Shown here: piece by piece, positions 23,507 to 35,900 of the stretch | Position numbering within the stretch: the first letter of the stretch is position 1 | How the letters are laid out: each line of letters begins with the position of its first letter | NCBI GenBank assembly: GCA_016839815.1 | Contig: JAEOTM010000088.1 | Coordinates: 1-44,339 of the forward strand | Direction: 5' to 3' | From: Candidatus Hodarchaeota archaeon | Lineage (GTDB): Archaea > Asgardarchaeota > Heimdallarchaeia > Hodarchaeales > Hodarchaeaceae | DNA: 44,339 nt | Made by a program: the position numbers and the translations under genes | Notes under the pieces: generated by a model | Database searches by the model: none | The model's input: the letters and a program-made list of their open reading frames with translations, nothing else | What the model was told of the DNA's origin: nothing

Positions 23507-23947
23507 TTAATTCGGGCATTGAATAATTACATTATTCACCCCAAAATGCCTTTTTAAGAGTAATCGTGATCGTTGTATATTTCTACCATTTTTTCCAATA
23601 GCTTTTCCTTTTTCTCGTTGAATAACTGTCACGATTACTGTTTTCTTACCCGCTTTCTCAATAATTTCCACATTTTTAGTTTTTGCAGGTGCTAATGTGT
23701 TTGTAGTAAATTTTTCAATTTTTTCGGAGTATTCAACTACTTCAATATTCTTTCTGAAATGTTCACGGAGTCGCTGGATTGTAGTACCTCCCCTTCCAAT
23801 TACTTTCCCTGTATCATTTCTGCGAACAATGAAAATAACTCTATTGTCTTCTTTTTCCCAGATGCAATCGACAGCTAGAGCACCAGTTAAGCCCTCTAAT
23901 GTCGATATGAAGCTCAATTCCTCTTGAGACATTCGAATATTGGACAA
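23507..23947 (-). CDS. nusA: NusA-like KH transcription factor
   Basis: This 146-residue archaeal NusA consists of two KH domains only, without the bacterial N-terminal and S1 domains. The GxxG loops are GKVIGRGGTTIQRLRE and GKAIGKNGRNIQRSR. It binds RNA near the polymerase; its exact archaeal role is unclear. TTG 23947 follows AGGAAGT by about seven bases; an ATG at 23932 is the alternative. It lies 11 bases after eL30. Confidence 0.93.
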   Translation of the reverse strand: MSNIRMSQEELSFISTLEGLTGALAVDCIWEKEDNRVIFIVRRNDTGKVIGRGGTTIQRLREHFRKNIEVVEYSEKIEKFTTNTLAPAKTKNVEIIEKAGKKTVIVTVIQREKGKAIGKNGRNIQRSRLLLKRHFGVNNVIIQCPN

Positions 23948-23958
23948 AAGTGTACTTC

Positions 23959-24261
23959 CTATTCTATATATTCAAGAATTTTTGAATTTCCTGGATCAAG
24001 GATAGCAATGGTTGAAACTTTGTGAGGGCGTCCACATACTGCTCCCAATTCTTTTCCACTCTTTTGGTAGTTTATAATTGGAATATTCGAAAGCTCACAA
24101 CTTCTCTTTAATTCTTCTGCGATGTTTAAAGGTAAATTGCTCGATACGATGGTAGCTTTTACTTTCCCATTTAATACACTCTTAATAACATCACTGTATC
24201 CCATTCTTACTTTTCCAGTACTCATTGCCATATTTATTGCTTTTTCAATGTCTGGTTTCAT
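23959..24261 (-). CDS. rpl30e: Ribosomal protein eL30
   Basis: This 100-residue L7Ae/L30e-fold protein contains KVRMGYSDVIKSVLNGKVK, then ATIVSSNLP and the C-terminal GKELGAVCGRPHKVSTIAI. It is an archaeal/eukaryotic large-subunit protein. It starts two bases after the rpoA2 stop, consistent with the conserved operon. Confidence 0.95.
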   Translation of the reverse strand: MKPDIEKAINMAMSTGKVRMGYSDVIKSVLNGKVKATIVSSNLPLNIAEELKRSCELSNIPIINYQKSGKELGAVCGRPHKVSTIAILDPGNSKILEYIE

Positions 24262-24263
24262 TT

Positions 24264-25469
<1,206 letters not shown>

Positions 25470-28157
25470 TTAATTCTCCTCGGATGAGATTTCTTCCTCA
25501 ATGATAGTATCAATATCTACAGGTCGTCCATGGTATGATTTCATTGGATCTACTCCATCTTCTCCATATTTCATTTGAACTACATCTCCTTCAGTTGTTC
25601 TTACGATAATATCATAGTTGACATGTAAATCCTGAAGAGCATTCACTAATCTTCTTTGAAGGTAACCACTTGTAGAGGTTCTTACTGCTGTATCTACAAG
25701 TCCCTCACGCCCACCCTGTGCATGGAAGAAGAATTCTGTTGGTGATAATCCTGATCTATAATTTGAACGCACAAAGCCTCTCGCAACCGGTCCTATGTCG
25801 TTCTTTTTAAAATGAGGCAGTGCACGTTTCCTATATCCCCTTAAGATTCTTTCTCCTCGGATTGATTGCTGACCTACACACGCAGCCATCTGAGCAATGT
25901 TCAATTGTGTTCCTTTCGCTCCAGTTGAAGCCATTACGACTGCTGAATTAGAAATACCCATGTAATCATTTGCGACACTTCCTGCACTGTCCCTAGCTTT
26001 GGCTAGGATACTCATAATCCTCATTTCAAGAGTTTCTTCCAGTGATTTACCAGGTAAAGGTTCTAATTCCCCTCTACGATAAGCTTCAATCATCTCATTC
26101 GCTGCATTCTCTTTTTCTTCTATTAACATATTGATTCTTTTCTTACCTTCATCTGGAAGATTTACATTTGAATACCCAAGGCTGAACCCTTCATGAGAGA
26201 GAAACTCAAGTAATAACTGGGTTAATGAATCCAGAAATTCACGAGCTCGGTCACTGCCATGATCTTTCACCACTACATGCAATACACTTTCAGATTCATC
26301 AGCTCCAATTGCACGTCGATCGATCACGCCCGAAAGCAACAAACCGTTGCGAATATAAACATAGCTATCAAATTCACATAGTTCTCCTTTACATAATTCG
26401 TGCTTTCGACAGGTTCTAGCTTTTGTTGTGACATTCACATCAGGAGGTAATAATAAACTAAAAACTTGTTTTCCAGTCCATAATTCCTCAGGATAAGCTA
26501 TTGCGGGTTTTGGAAGTTCTGCATCATAATTACCTGCTAGTAAAAGCTGCCAGACATCCTCTTTTGAAATCAGAGTCTTTTTTCTAGTTAGAAGAAAAGC
26601 AGCAGAAACGTAATCATGCAGTGCTCCAATGATAGGACCACCATATCTTGGAGACAATATTTGTTCTTGAACACGCATCAACACTCTAGTTTCAGCTCGT
26701 GCCTCTTCACTTTGAGGAACATGTAAATTCATTTCATCTCCATCAAAATCCGCATTATAAGGAGTACACACACAAAGATGGAGTCTGAATGTTTTATAGG
26801 GCATTACACGTACTTCGTGAGCCATTATAGACATACGATGGAGAGAAGGCTGTCTGTTGAAAAGTACCATATCTCCATCACGAAGATGTCGTTCTACAAT
26901 GAACCCTTGATCGATCATCTCTGCAGTTTTATTTAAGTCACCAACAAATCGTAAATCTATCCTTTTTCCATCTGGCCTAATGATATAGTTAGAACCTGAT
27001 TGTGAAACACCAGTTTTCTCATCAATGTCAGGGTTGGGGCCATTCATAACCAATTCTTTCATTTCTTCAATGTTCCATTCTGTTACACGTTCAGGAACTG
27101 TGAGAATTTTAGCTATTTGTTCTGGAACCCCTACTTCATTAATAGAGATATTAGGATCTGGTGAAACAACAGTTCGAGCAGAAAAATCCACTCTTTTTCC
27201 TGATAAATTACCACGAAAACGTCCCTCTTTCCCTCTTAATCGCTGAGTCAATGTACGAAGAGCTCTTCCAGATCGGTGACGTGCTGGGGGAATACCTGCG
27301 ACTTCATTATCCATAAACGTTGTAACATGATATTGAAGTAGTTCCCACAAATCTTCTACTATGAGTTGTGGTGCTCCAGCCTCAATATTTTCTCTTAGAC
27401 GCTGGTTTATTCTAATGATATCTACTAATTTGTGTGTTAAATCGTCTTCACTTCGTACTCCAGATTCTAACGTTATAGAAGCTCGGACAGATACCGGAGG
27501 TACTGGTAATACTGAAATAATCATCCATTCTGGTCTGGAATGGTGAGCATCAATTCCTAATAACCGTAAATCTAATGTAGGAATACCCTCAAATCGTTTC
27601 TGAATTTCCGAGGGTGTTATTCTTACTGATCCTTCTGGAGTTTCCTCGAAAAAGCTTGTAGGTTTTTCGTACTTAATTTTATACTGAGGTTGGCTACAAT
27701 GTGGACATTCAGCCTTCTTTTTGGCTTCCTTAATTATTTCTTTGATTAATTCGGAAACAGATTTGATGTCCTCCTTTTCTGCAAGCTCATCCATCTGTTT
27801 ATGGTAGTTCTTAATTGTTATAGAGTCAAGAATTATTCTTGAACATGCCCGACAACTAGATCGAAGGAGTTTGTAGATGATAGATTTCGCATATCCAACA
27901 TGAATAACAGGTCGAGCAAGCTCAATCATACCGAAATGGCCTGGACAATCTCCCACCTGATTGCCACATGTCTTACATCTCTGGCCAGGCTCAATTGTAC
28001 CAAGTCGCCTATCAATTAATCCCCCTTCGATAGGAGTACCATCTTCATTATATGTATCAGCCGTAATGATTTTTGTAACAGCCATTTTTCGAATTTCATC
28101 TGGTGATAAAATACCAAATTGGATTTGACTAATTTTTTTAAGTTCTGGTGTCCACAT
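25470..28157 (-). CDS. rpoA1: DNA-directed RNA polymerase subunit A' (RpoA1)
   Basis: This 895-residue subunit holds the catalytic Mg site NADFDGDEMN near residue 465. The N-terminal clamp has a zinc motif CKTCGNQVGDCPGHFG, and a second cysteine-rich site follows (CRAC ... CPHC). The bridge-helix region near the C-terminus reads FFFHAQGGREGLVDTAVRTS. No intein is seen. In most archaea rpoB lies just upstream; here the upstream side is a 357-base gap and then membrane-protein genes, so rpoB must be elsewhere. ATG 28157 has GGGAG eight bases upstream. Confidence 0.98.
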   Translation of the reverse strand: MWTPELKKISQIQFGILSPDEIRKMAVTKIITADTYNEDGTPIEGGLIDRRLGTIEPGQRCKTCGNQVGDCPGHFGMIELARPVIHVGYAKSIIYKLLRSSCRACSRIILDSITIKNYHKQMDELAEKEDIKSVSELIKEIIKEAKKKAECPHCSQPQYKIKYEKPTSFFEETPEGSVRITPSEIQKRFEGIPTLDLRLLGIDAHHSRPEWMIISVLPVPPVSVRASITLESGVRSEDDLTHKLVDIIRINQRLRENIEAGAPQLIVEDLWELLQYHVTTFMDNEVAGIPPARHRSGRALRTLTQRLRGKEGRFRGNLSGKRVDFSARTVVSPDPNISINEVGVPEQIAKILTVPERVTEWNIEEMKELVMNGPNPDIDEKTGVSQSGSNYIIRPDGKRIDLRFVGDLNKTAEMIDQGFIVERHLRDGDMVLFNRQPSLHRMSIMAHEVRVMPYKTFRLHLCVCTPYNADFDGDEMNLHVPQSEEARAETRVLMRVQEQILSPRYGGPIIGALHDYVSAAFLLTRKKTLISKEDVWQLLLAGNYDAELPKPAIAYPEELWTGKQVFSLLLPPDVNVTTKARTCRKHELCKGELCEFDSYVYIRNGLLLSGVIDRRAIGADESESVLHVVVKDHGSDRAREFLDSLTQLLLEFLSHEGFSLGYSNVNLPDEGKKRINMLIEEKENAANEMIEAYRRGELEPLPGKSLEETLEMRIMSILAKARDSAGSVANDYMGISNSAVVMASTGAKGTQLNIAQMAACVGQQSIRGERILRGYRKRALPHFKKNDIGPVARGFVRSNYRSGLSPTEFFFHAQGGREGLVDTAVRTSTSGYLQRRLVNALQDLHVNYDIIVRTTEGDVVQMKYGEDGVDPMKSYHGRPVDIDTIIEEEISSEEN

Positions 28158-28514
28158 AGTGTTTTCTCCCAGTCATAGTATCAGCTGAGTAAGAATTATA
28201 TGTTTAGGAAGTAATTAGAAATTTTTTAATCGAGGAGTTTGCACGGAATTTGAGCATTTATCAACTAATGCAAAATTAAAAATGGTTTATGTAGTTTCAT
28301 AGAGAATTCGATATATGAAGGAATTTCGAAACTTTAAGTGAGTGTCTGAATAAGGAGTAATCTCTTCTTCAAGGAAACAAATTTCCTCGTAAATTCTTTC
28401 TTCTATTCGATGCTCTTAACTTGATTTAGATTTTTCTTCGGAGTTTAAAAAAGACAGGTGTTTTTTACATTTTAGTCTTATCCTAGTTTTTTAAGCAGTA
28501 CGAATCGAATTTAC
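28158..28514. other. Intergenic region upstream of rpoA1
   Basis: This 357-base AT-rich gap holds the promoter of the rpoA1-rpoA2-eL30-nusA-uS12 unit. On the minus strand a TATA-like CATATAAT lies about 40 bases before the rpoA1 start. No RNA gene or rpoB remnant is seen. Confidence 0.35.
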
Positions 28515-28697
28515 CTATACAAGATATAAATTGAGAGTTAGGACAAACAAACCTAGGATTATTGAATATTTACCGATCTTTGAACCAGTAGGGACATAAA
28601 ATATTGCTCCTAAGGTAAGTGTGAATAAGCCAAAAGGTATAGAGATAAAAATCGTAATTATTTCAGTTAATATTTGAAGAATCATGATTTCTAGCAT
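28515..28697 (-). CDS. Small two-helix membrane protein
   Basis: This 60-residue, almost wholly hydrophobic protein has two predicted transmembrane helices separated by a short YVPTGSKIGKY loop. I recognise no family. It starts four bases after the preceding membrane-protein gene on the same strand and may form part of the same unit with the secretion ATPase. It is small enough that chance cannot be ruled out. Confidence 0.45.
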   Translation of the reverse strand: MLEIMILQILTEIITIFISIPFGLFTLTLGAIFYVPTGSKIGKYSIILGLFVLTLNLYLV

Positions 28698-28701
28698 AAT
28701 A

Positions 28702-29289
28702 TTACCACTTCCATTTAGGAAACTCAGGAAAATGATTACCTAGGGGTAGAATAACCAACAAAAGACAGAAAATACTTTTTTTTATATTTTTAACGGCTAT
28801 TTTTTCCTGATTAAGCAAATAAAGACCACAATTTCCAGTGAAATATATTAACGATAATGTAGCAAAAATGAACACAAGATACATACTTAGGAATGATGTA
28901 AAAGCTTCAAGCTGCGCATAATTCGTCGAATGTAAGCTATTCTTTAGAGATGTATCATTGAATATGAACATGAATAATCCAATCACACTCAATGCTCGAA
29001 TGATCATCCACTTTCCATTTTCTTCCTTTTCATCGAGTAAGTAAGTTAATCCTCCAATAATCAATGAGATATTTGAAATAACTACCGCTATTGCGTAAAG
29101 AAACGGAATTACATCTACAAATAAGCTTATTACTGAAGATGAAAATTCCTCATATCCATTAAAATTAAATAAATTTTCAAAAAGTACTTTTTTATCAATT
29201 AAAATTGTGAAAAAGAAGTACTGTGATAATAAAAGGTTTTTTTGAAACATATTCAAGAGAAGATGTCCACTCTGAATATAAGATCCCAA
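28702..29289 (-). CDS. Multi-pass membrane protein, unknown
   Basis: This 195-residue protein has about four transmembrane segments (near 57-80, 95-112, 128-150 and 168-182). No motif I can name is present. It lies 56 bases after the pilus-type ATPase gene and just before the 60-residue membrane protein, so it is a candidate accessory component of that assembly machine. Confidence 0.55.
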   Translation of the reverse strand: MGSYIQSGHLLLNMFQKNLLLSQYFFFTILIDKKVLFENLFNFNGYEEFSSSVISLFVDVIPFLYAIAVVISNISLIIGGLTYLLDEKEENGKWMIIRALSVIGLFMFIFNDTSLKNSLHSTNYAQLEAFTSFLSMYLVFIFATLSLIYFTGNCGLYLLNQEKIAVKNIKKSIFCLLLVILPLGNHFPEFPKWKW

Positions 29290-29345
29290 ATTCCTTAATA
29301 ATTTAAATTAGACTAATTTCCACCTAGTACGATTCAAAATGACAA

Positions 29346-30680
29346 TTATACAACATAGGTGTTACTAAATCTTCTTTTTCTTTTCTCTAGGTATTTTAAT
29401 GATAAAGAAGTTTGTTTATCTATCTTTAAATCCTCTAAACAATCATTATCTCTATCTGAGATTGTTATAATGGATCCATCCGATGTTAGCTCTGCAATTT
29501 TAATAACGAATCGTTTTCGTACGTTTTTCTCCCATATTGTATCCATTTCTACAAATATATGTGGAAATGATGTTTTCAATAAACTTATCGGAATTTTGTA
29601 AATATCCTGTAAACGTAAGAGTAAGAATCTAGAATCTTTTCCATGAATAGTCTGGATAGAGGGAATTCCTACCGAGAGAACATTTAAGAAAGCAATGAAG
29701 TTATTTTTAGTTGATAATTCCCCCAAATTAACATAATCGGGGCTTCTATGCAACAATTTTTGAATTTCCATTGCTTTTGTATAAACATTCCTTTCATTAG
29801 GATCATATCCTAACCGAAATCTTACTTGATTCCCCTTCCTCAAGTTTGATGTCTCAAGGACATCCTCTACAGATAGAATCCTGAAGTGAGAGGGAATAAA
29901 TTCTAACAAGGTATTTTGAAGTGTAGTTTTCCCAGAGTTTGGGGGGCCTATAATGGAGAGTGACAACAAATTTCTCATAATTGTCCTTAGGAATACACCC
30001 TGTGATTCTGTGATACTGCCAAACCTTATCAGGTCACTTAATCGAAAATTTTGATGATGAAATTTTCTAATGTCAAGATGAATATCATCTAGCAATAAAG
30101 GCGGAATATCCACAGTTATTCTTGTATGAAATAAGCTTGTAACAAAATCTCCTTTCAAAGTTGGACTTTCTCTATTTAGAATGAAATCATTCTCAAGTGC
30201 CACCCTATTAACCAAAGAATCAATTTCTGTTTTCCTTAGCCGAATTAGGGTTGAACATCTTCCATGTTGAGCATGATCAAGGTAAAGAGGTGATTGACTC
30301 GAGTCTAGGTATATTTCGTCTATCCTGTCATCAATCAATAATGGCCCAATTCTTTCTAGATTAAGAACTCTGAAAAGAACAGGAATTACTAGGTCTTGAG
30401 TTAAATTTGGTAGTTTGAGATTAGTCACATGGAAAATTAAATCATCTAGAGAAACGAAATCCTGTTTATCGAAAATAAATTCTTTTAAAACATCTTTGAG
30501 AATGATTTCATGTGTATTAAAGTTTTTTAATTCGTTCATAACTTTCTCATTGTAGATAACATGGTATTCAGTGTTCATTGTACTTTTATTATATTTAATT
30601 GTCGCTTTATAACACAAAAAATCGTAAGAATCAATTAATGAGCTAGATCCTTGATTTTTAACTAAATCAAATGAAACCAA
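29346..30680 (-). CDS. Type II/IV secretion-type ATPase (GspE/ArlI/TadA family)
   Basis: This 444-residue hexameric-type secretion ATPase has an N-terminal domain with LLIDDRIDEIYLDSSQSPLYL, the usual N2 pattern. Walker A is GPPNSGKTTLQ and the Asp box ILSVEDVLE follows. A Walker B-like NLGELS keeps the Glu, and the His box is QTIHGKDS. Such ATPases drive assembly of archaella, type IV pili or Tad pili from the cytoplasmic face. The arginine finger region is less typical (RFRLGYDPNERNVYTKAME), and the sequence is divergent overall. A FlaJ/TadC-like platform is encoded divergently at 31372. Confidence 0.83.
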   Translation of the reverse strand: MVSFDLVKNQGSSSLIDSYDFLCYKATIKYNKSTMNTEYHVIYNEKVMNELKNFNTHEIILKDVLKEFIFDKQDFVSLDDLIFHVTNLKLPNLTQDLVIPVLFRVLNLERIGPLLIDDRIDEIYLDSSQSPLYLDHAQHGRCSTLIRLRKTEIDSLVNRVALENDFILNRESPTLKGDFVTSLFHTRITVDIPPLLLDDIHLDIRKFHHQNFRLSDLIRFGSITESQGVFLRTIMRNLLSLSIIGPPNSGKTTLQNTLLEFIPSHFRILSVEDVLETSNLRKGNQVRFRLGYDPNERNVYTKAMEIQKLLHRSPDYVNLGELSTKNNFIAFLNVLSVGIPSIQTIHGKDSRFLLLRLQDIYKIPISLLKTSFPHIFVEMDTIWEKNVRKRFVIKIAELTSDGSIITISDRDNDCLEDLKIDKQTSLSLKYLEKRKRRFSNTYVV

Positions 30681-30713
30681 GGTGAGCTTTCTCCTATGTC
30701 AGTCAAATTTTTA

Positions 30714-31088
30714 TCACTTTTGTCGCATTGAATCTTTGATCATTTTTTCAAACAAATTATCAAGCTGTCCTGGATTTAGTTTATCTATATTAATGATTTT
30801 CTTACGAACTAAGTCAAAACAATATTTCCTTCTCACTATTCCCTCTCCATCGATATATAAGGTTAATACATGCCCATTTTTGGCATGGGAAATTGCTTTC
30901 GTAAGAAGAGAGTGATTTAGCCTAGCTTGTTCTAATTCATGCATATTTACGGTTATAGACTCGCGTTTTCCGCAAATCGGGCACGTTGCAGATATTTGTT
31001 TTGTCTGCTCTTCAAGATATGGCAATCTCATCACTACATATATTGGATTTTGATAATTAAAAACACCCAAATTTGGATGAAATGACAT
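30714..31088 (-). CDS. Zinc-motif protein next to secretion ATPase, unknown
   Basis: This 124-residue protein has an N-terminal CPICGKRE motif (about 36-43), a central GHVLTLYIDGEGIVRRKY strand pair and a helical C-terminus. Only one CxxC is visible, so a metal site would need other ligands (His 50, His 68 or a dimer). It lies 33 bases before the ATPase gene on the same strand. The true start may be an internal ATG near residue 20. I do not recognise the family. Confidence 0.55.
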   Translation of the reverse strand: MSFHPNLGVFNYQNPIYVVMRLPYLEEQTKQISATCPICGKRESITVNMHELEQARLNHSLLTKAISHAKNGHVLTLYIDGEGIVRRKYCFDLVRKKIINIDKLNPGQLDNLFEKMIKDSMRQK

Positions 31089-31371
31089 TTCAACAGTATT
31101 TTATCAACTGGATATCAGGTTAATTTTCCTGTAATGACAAAAATGGATTTTTTGAGAGAAATAGTCCCATATTATTTGCTTATAACTGATTTGAGTTCAA
31201 TTTCTGTTTAGATTTTCTGTTATTAGGATCTTAAAAATAAATACTATCATTGAATCAATGACATATTACAGAAGGTAGTTCTTAACTACATTCCAAAATA
31301 AGTGGTTTCTAGTAATTCTAAAGATGATCCAAAGAAATTCTTAACAGGTTTAACCTTTTGAGGAATGTTAA

Positions 31372-32841
31372 TTGAGTAATACTGTGATAGATAAGGTTTT
31401 TGGCAATTTAGAGTTCTTTGAAACACAGAGCTACTCATATTACTGGAAGACAAGATATCGAATTACTAGAAATCAGATAGAAATCATTTTTTCGCTCTTC
31501 CTTTATTTATTCCTGGGAATGATGCTTATTCAAATAATTGTGTATAAATTCTCATTGGAGTTTTTAATAACCGAGGTTCTCATTTTTTTCATATCTTTAC
31601 GACTGATAACCTTCTTCGTGCGACAAGATTTAAAGAATTTCACAATTAAAGCTGAAATTATTGGGTATTTTGTATTACATGAGTTATTAATAATTTTAGA
31701 AACAACAAAATCGCTCAAAGATGCCACCAAATTCATTGTAAATAGCAATTATTACCTTTATTCAGATATATTTAGAGAAAGTCTATTTTTATCCCATTTC
31801 GGTATTCCCCTAAAGAAAACCTTACGAACTCAAATTAACAGGACAGTCTCGGGAGAGTTAAAACGGATTTTTCTTAATGTGATCGATACTTGGGATACTG
31901 GGTCTGAAATCACTCATTTATCTACTAAAATGGTCCTATCTCATCTTTCTGAATATATTAAGGAAGAAACTGATAAAGTAGATACTTGGGGATCATTATT
32001 CTCTGGATTAATTTTTTTAAGTCCTCCAGTAATCATTTGTTTTCTATTACTTTCGGGTCAACTAAGTTACTTAGTAGGACTAATGATAATTATATTTCTT
32101 TTAATAGGATCATTAGTATTTCGTCCTGATAGACATCTTGCTGTGTTTACAGGTCAATCTTCATTTTTACCTTTTACGGATGATAGAACGATTGAATTTT
32201 TAGTAATTCTTGCAGAACATTTATCAAGTGGCAAATCTTTTACAAAAAGTATAAATAAAGCTCTGAGTATATTCCTTCATAATTCCCCTAATGATGTTAA
32301 TTCTTCGTTGAAGGAGTTTCTTTTCTCTTTTCGTTTAGGTATAGGACCATCATCATTTATAGATGTGTTGAATCAAATTCTTTCCTCAAGACCAATCCAA
32401 ATTCTCTCTCTTGTTGAAAAATTTTGCACGTTTAATACTAAGCTCGCGGGTGCAAAATTATTGGTTATTACTAATGAATTAAGTAAAACAGGGAGCTTAC
32501 TCCGTTTAGGAAAAGCAAGGCTTAGGGCAACGGCATTTCAGGCAGTAATTATTCAAATCCTCTCCATTATCTCTTTGGCCTTCATATCGGGGGCAAGTCC
32601 TTTTTTTCAATTGATTCATTTGTCTGTAGAAGGATACAATACTCAGACCGCAAATGTCACCAATTTTGATCCTTTATTTCTCTTATTTGGTTTTATATTG
32701 AGTTTTTCACCATTATCCCTGAATTTCAGTTCAGAAGAAATTATTCAGTCCATATCAGTCGTAATTATTCGTCTGTCAAGGTTTTTTCTGTTTACTGCAG
32801 TATTTATTATTTCTAGAGGATTCCTTACTGTATCTTTCTAA
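31372..32841 (+). CDS. FlaJ/TadC-like pilus assembly membrane protein
   Basis: This 489-residue protein has paired N-terminal helices (about 38-82), a cytoplasmic helical stretch, two central helices (about 205-245), a second cytoplasmic stretch and C-terminal helices (about 390-485). This tandem layout fits the T2SSF platform family (ArlJ/TadB/TadC). The cytoplasmic repeats carry the typical SLKDATKFIV and SGKSFTKSINKAL helices and the FGIPLKKTL / LGIGPSSFIDVL counterparts. Platforms of this kind sit in the membrane beneath a pilus and bind the ATPase, here encoded divergently at 29346-30680. TTG 31372 has GAGGA seven bases upstream. Confidence 0.68.
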   Translation: MSNTVIDKVFGNLEFFETQSYSYYWKTRYRITRNQIEIIFSLFLYLFLGMMLIQIIVYKFSLEFLITEVLIFFISLRLITFFVRQDLKNFTIKAEIIGYFVLHELLIILETTKSLKDATKFIVNSNYYLYSDIFRESLFLSHFGIPLKKTLRTQINRTVSGELKRIFLNVIDTWDTGSEITHLSTKMVLSHLSEYIKEETDKVDTWGSLFSGLIFLSPPVIICFLLLSGQLSYLVGLMIIIFLLIGSLVFRPDRHLAVFTGQSSFLPFTDDRTIEFLVILAEHLSSGKSFTKSINKALSIFLHNSPNDVNSSLKEFLFSFRLGIGPSSFIDVLNQILSSRPIQILSLVEKFCTFNTKLAGAKLLVITNELSKTGSLLRLGKARLRATAFQAVIIQILSIISLAFISGASPFFQLIHLSVEGYNTQTANVTNFDPLFLLFGFILSFSPLSLNFSSEEIIQSISVVIIRLSRFFLFTAVFIISRGFLTVSF

Positions 32842-32929
32842 TAAAATCCTTTCTAGAAATTTTTGGGTGATTTTAAATTATTTCTTTTTCATTTAAGTAG
32901 AGAAAATAATTGGATGGATATCTGTTCAC

Positions 32930-35900
32930 ATGAAAAATCTGAATACTAGTTGGTCAAATATAAAATCGTTATTGATATTATTCTTATTCATTTTTTCTGT
33001 GGGTGTAACTATCACTAAATCCCCTGTACCTTCATCTATTAATATACATGAATATGAAAACAGAATTAAATCCTTAACTCATGATCCAAAACTCTCTAAT
33101 TACTCCCCCAGAATATTAACAGATATACACTCAAATTCGACTGAGAGTTTTCAGATTCCTTACACATCTAATCAGAATGTTAGTATAAACGTTACAAGCA
33201 AGAAACTAGTTTCAATTAATTCATCAAGTACTAACGATATTGTAATACGATCCACCCCACAATCTTCCTCCTTTAACATACATTCTGTAGTTACGGAGGA
33301 GAAAATTTCTTGGCAAAATAATATTGAGCCTGATTATGGAGAGGTAGATGTTATTCAAAATCTTTCTGCTTCTACTCCATATTATCGTCTAAATTTTTCT
33401 GAAAATAATGTAACTCCAGTTTCAGGGATCACAAATGTAGATTTTAATATAACCTCTAATCCTGATCCATACAACTTCTCTACTAATTTTTTATTCCGAT
33501 ATCGAATTTCACACATCGATAGTGGATTAATTAATGAAGATCATTCCTTAGTATTAGAACTTAGATTTAACAACGCGTCTTTAAATTTTATAATCGCCGA
33601 TAAGGGTAGTTATTTTGGGGCTCCTCTTGAAAATAACATTTATAAACCTAGTACAAATTCATTATACATATTGTGTAACGAAACTGATCAATCTAACTGG
33701 ATTACGGAGTTATATAACATTACTTATTTAATTACTCAATATTTCCTCCCTACTGAATATACTATGTTCATGAACTTAAAGACTGTATTTTGTTATATGT
33801 TTGCCTTTATACCTGAATACAGCATTAGTTTGGACATTCAAGAAACTAGTTATTCTACGGTATTACCTGCAAATGAAAGCGCTGTAAACTACACCATCAA
33901 TGAAAAAACAATTCAGAGTGACAATGGAAGTTTAGTCTATGAAATTATAGGGGGGAATGTTTCCCTCTTCTTAGAAGAATCCTCCATATGGCAAAAATAT
34001 CAATTAACAAACTTCAATGTTGAAATAAACCGTGAAGTTGTAATTTTCACCCAACCTCGCGTTGTTCAATGGAATAACAGTTATGTTAAGGTCAATTTGA
34101 CTCTATCTATACCTCAATTGATTCCTTTTCAAGTTTCTAATAAATTATATCTAAATTTACCCATGGATTGGGCTCTAATCAACAATTTAAATAGCTCAGT
34201 GTCATTTGTAACCTTAGGGTTATTAGAAATTGCTCCTGATAATACAACTTGTCTGATTTATCGTTTTTCGGTTGAAAATCTTAAATTTCTAATATTACAA
34301 TTCGCTACTCCTAATTATATACAGGATATCGAGGTTCCAACTATTCTCTCTTACAATGAGGTAGTTCAAGTTGAAGGAAGGTTAATACACTCTATTTCCA
34401 ATACTTTACATCTTTATCTGTTAAATGAAACTGTTTTTCACCATACTACCACAACTTGTATGCTAAATGGAAGTTTTATGTTCCCAATGATCAATATTGA
34501 TGATCATTATCCAATAGGAATGATTGAATTATTAGTCAATATCTCCTCTAGTTATCGATTCGGATTGTACAGACAAATTTTACATATTCATTCTGGTGAG
34601 ACTGGTATAACCAGTATTAATCTTCTCACATCTGAAAATATTGAGCTATATCAATATGATCCACTCTTCCTAAATTTATCGTTGGAAAAGAATGGACAAA
34701 AATACATTGAGTCTTCAGTACTAGTAATTGCAGTACTAGGAGAATCAATTCATCAATTCAATCAATCTATTAATGGATTTTTCCATCTGTTAATCACTCA
34801 TGTTCTCTGGCCTTCACAGCAAAACAATCTTACAGTAATTGCATCGAATGGAGAAGATTTTTTTGCGTCTAAACGTATTGCTATAACAATCTTTCCAGTA
34901 GTTGTCGATTGGGATATCCAAGGAGTTCCTACCGAGTTTAATCCAATTATTAATCTTTCTTTACAGATTAATATGTTTGTAAGCCCACAAGAGGGAGGAA
35001 CGAACTGGCCCTTATCTGAGGTAAAATTAACATATTGGATTAATAGTTCAATGACCCAAGAGTGTTATACTAATGATTTTGGCTATTCAAATGTTATTAT
35101 TCCAACAAATACCTATACAACAGCAAAAATATTGAATTTGCTGGTTATTGCACATTTGAAAAATACCTTCCTAAAGATGGATCTGTTTTCGATATCGGTA
35201 TCAAATTTCTCTAACGAGTCTGACAGAGTTCATCCTAACCTTAACGAAATCATGAGAGACCCTGTATATAGTAATAAAAGTTTCTTCATTTTTTATAATA
35301 TTATATATCCTGAAAATGGTTCCTTATGGATTATTTCTTCCAATAAATATCCAAACCCACCGATTTCTGCTTTTTTGTTAAGAGATAACTATATCTTGGA
35401 AATTACGATTAATAGTCAATCAATTACCTGGGATCTTATCAGTAATCCGTCTAATAATGACACTCTTGTACTGGAATTTCAAGGCCCTACAATAACCTAT
35501 TCTCTTTCAAACAAACCTTCGAGTTATGATTTGCATCTTGAGTGCCTTTCAGATTTTACAATTTCAAACTATTGTATAGCGCTGAATTTAGATTTCATTA
35601 AATTTCCTTTGAGTAATATTACTCTAAGAGATTTTTTAAGGCGTGATATCTCTGATAAGTTCGTAATCGAACTTATAGGTTCATATCTATATTTAAAGGA
35701 TCTTAATATTATTAATGGAATAATTGTAAATTATTATCTTGAAATCCAATTTGAAATTCCTCAAGTTGAGATTCTGAGTAATTTCCAGGAGAGTTATGCG
35801 TATAATGAGACAATTGTTGGGAAATGGAGATTTTCTACCTCAACCGAATTCTCATATAAAGTTTCCTACACACTGCAAAATAGATTTCATTCGGAATGTC

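Noticed and set aside
31530..31748. 72-residue minus-strand frame inside the platform protein
   Set aside because: It is antisense to a long coding region with clear membrane topology.
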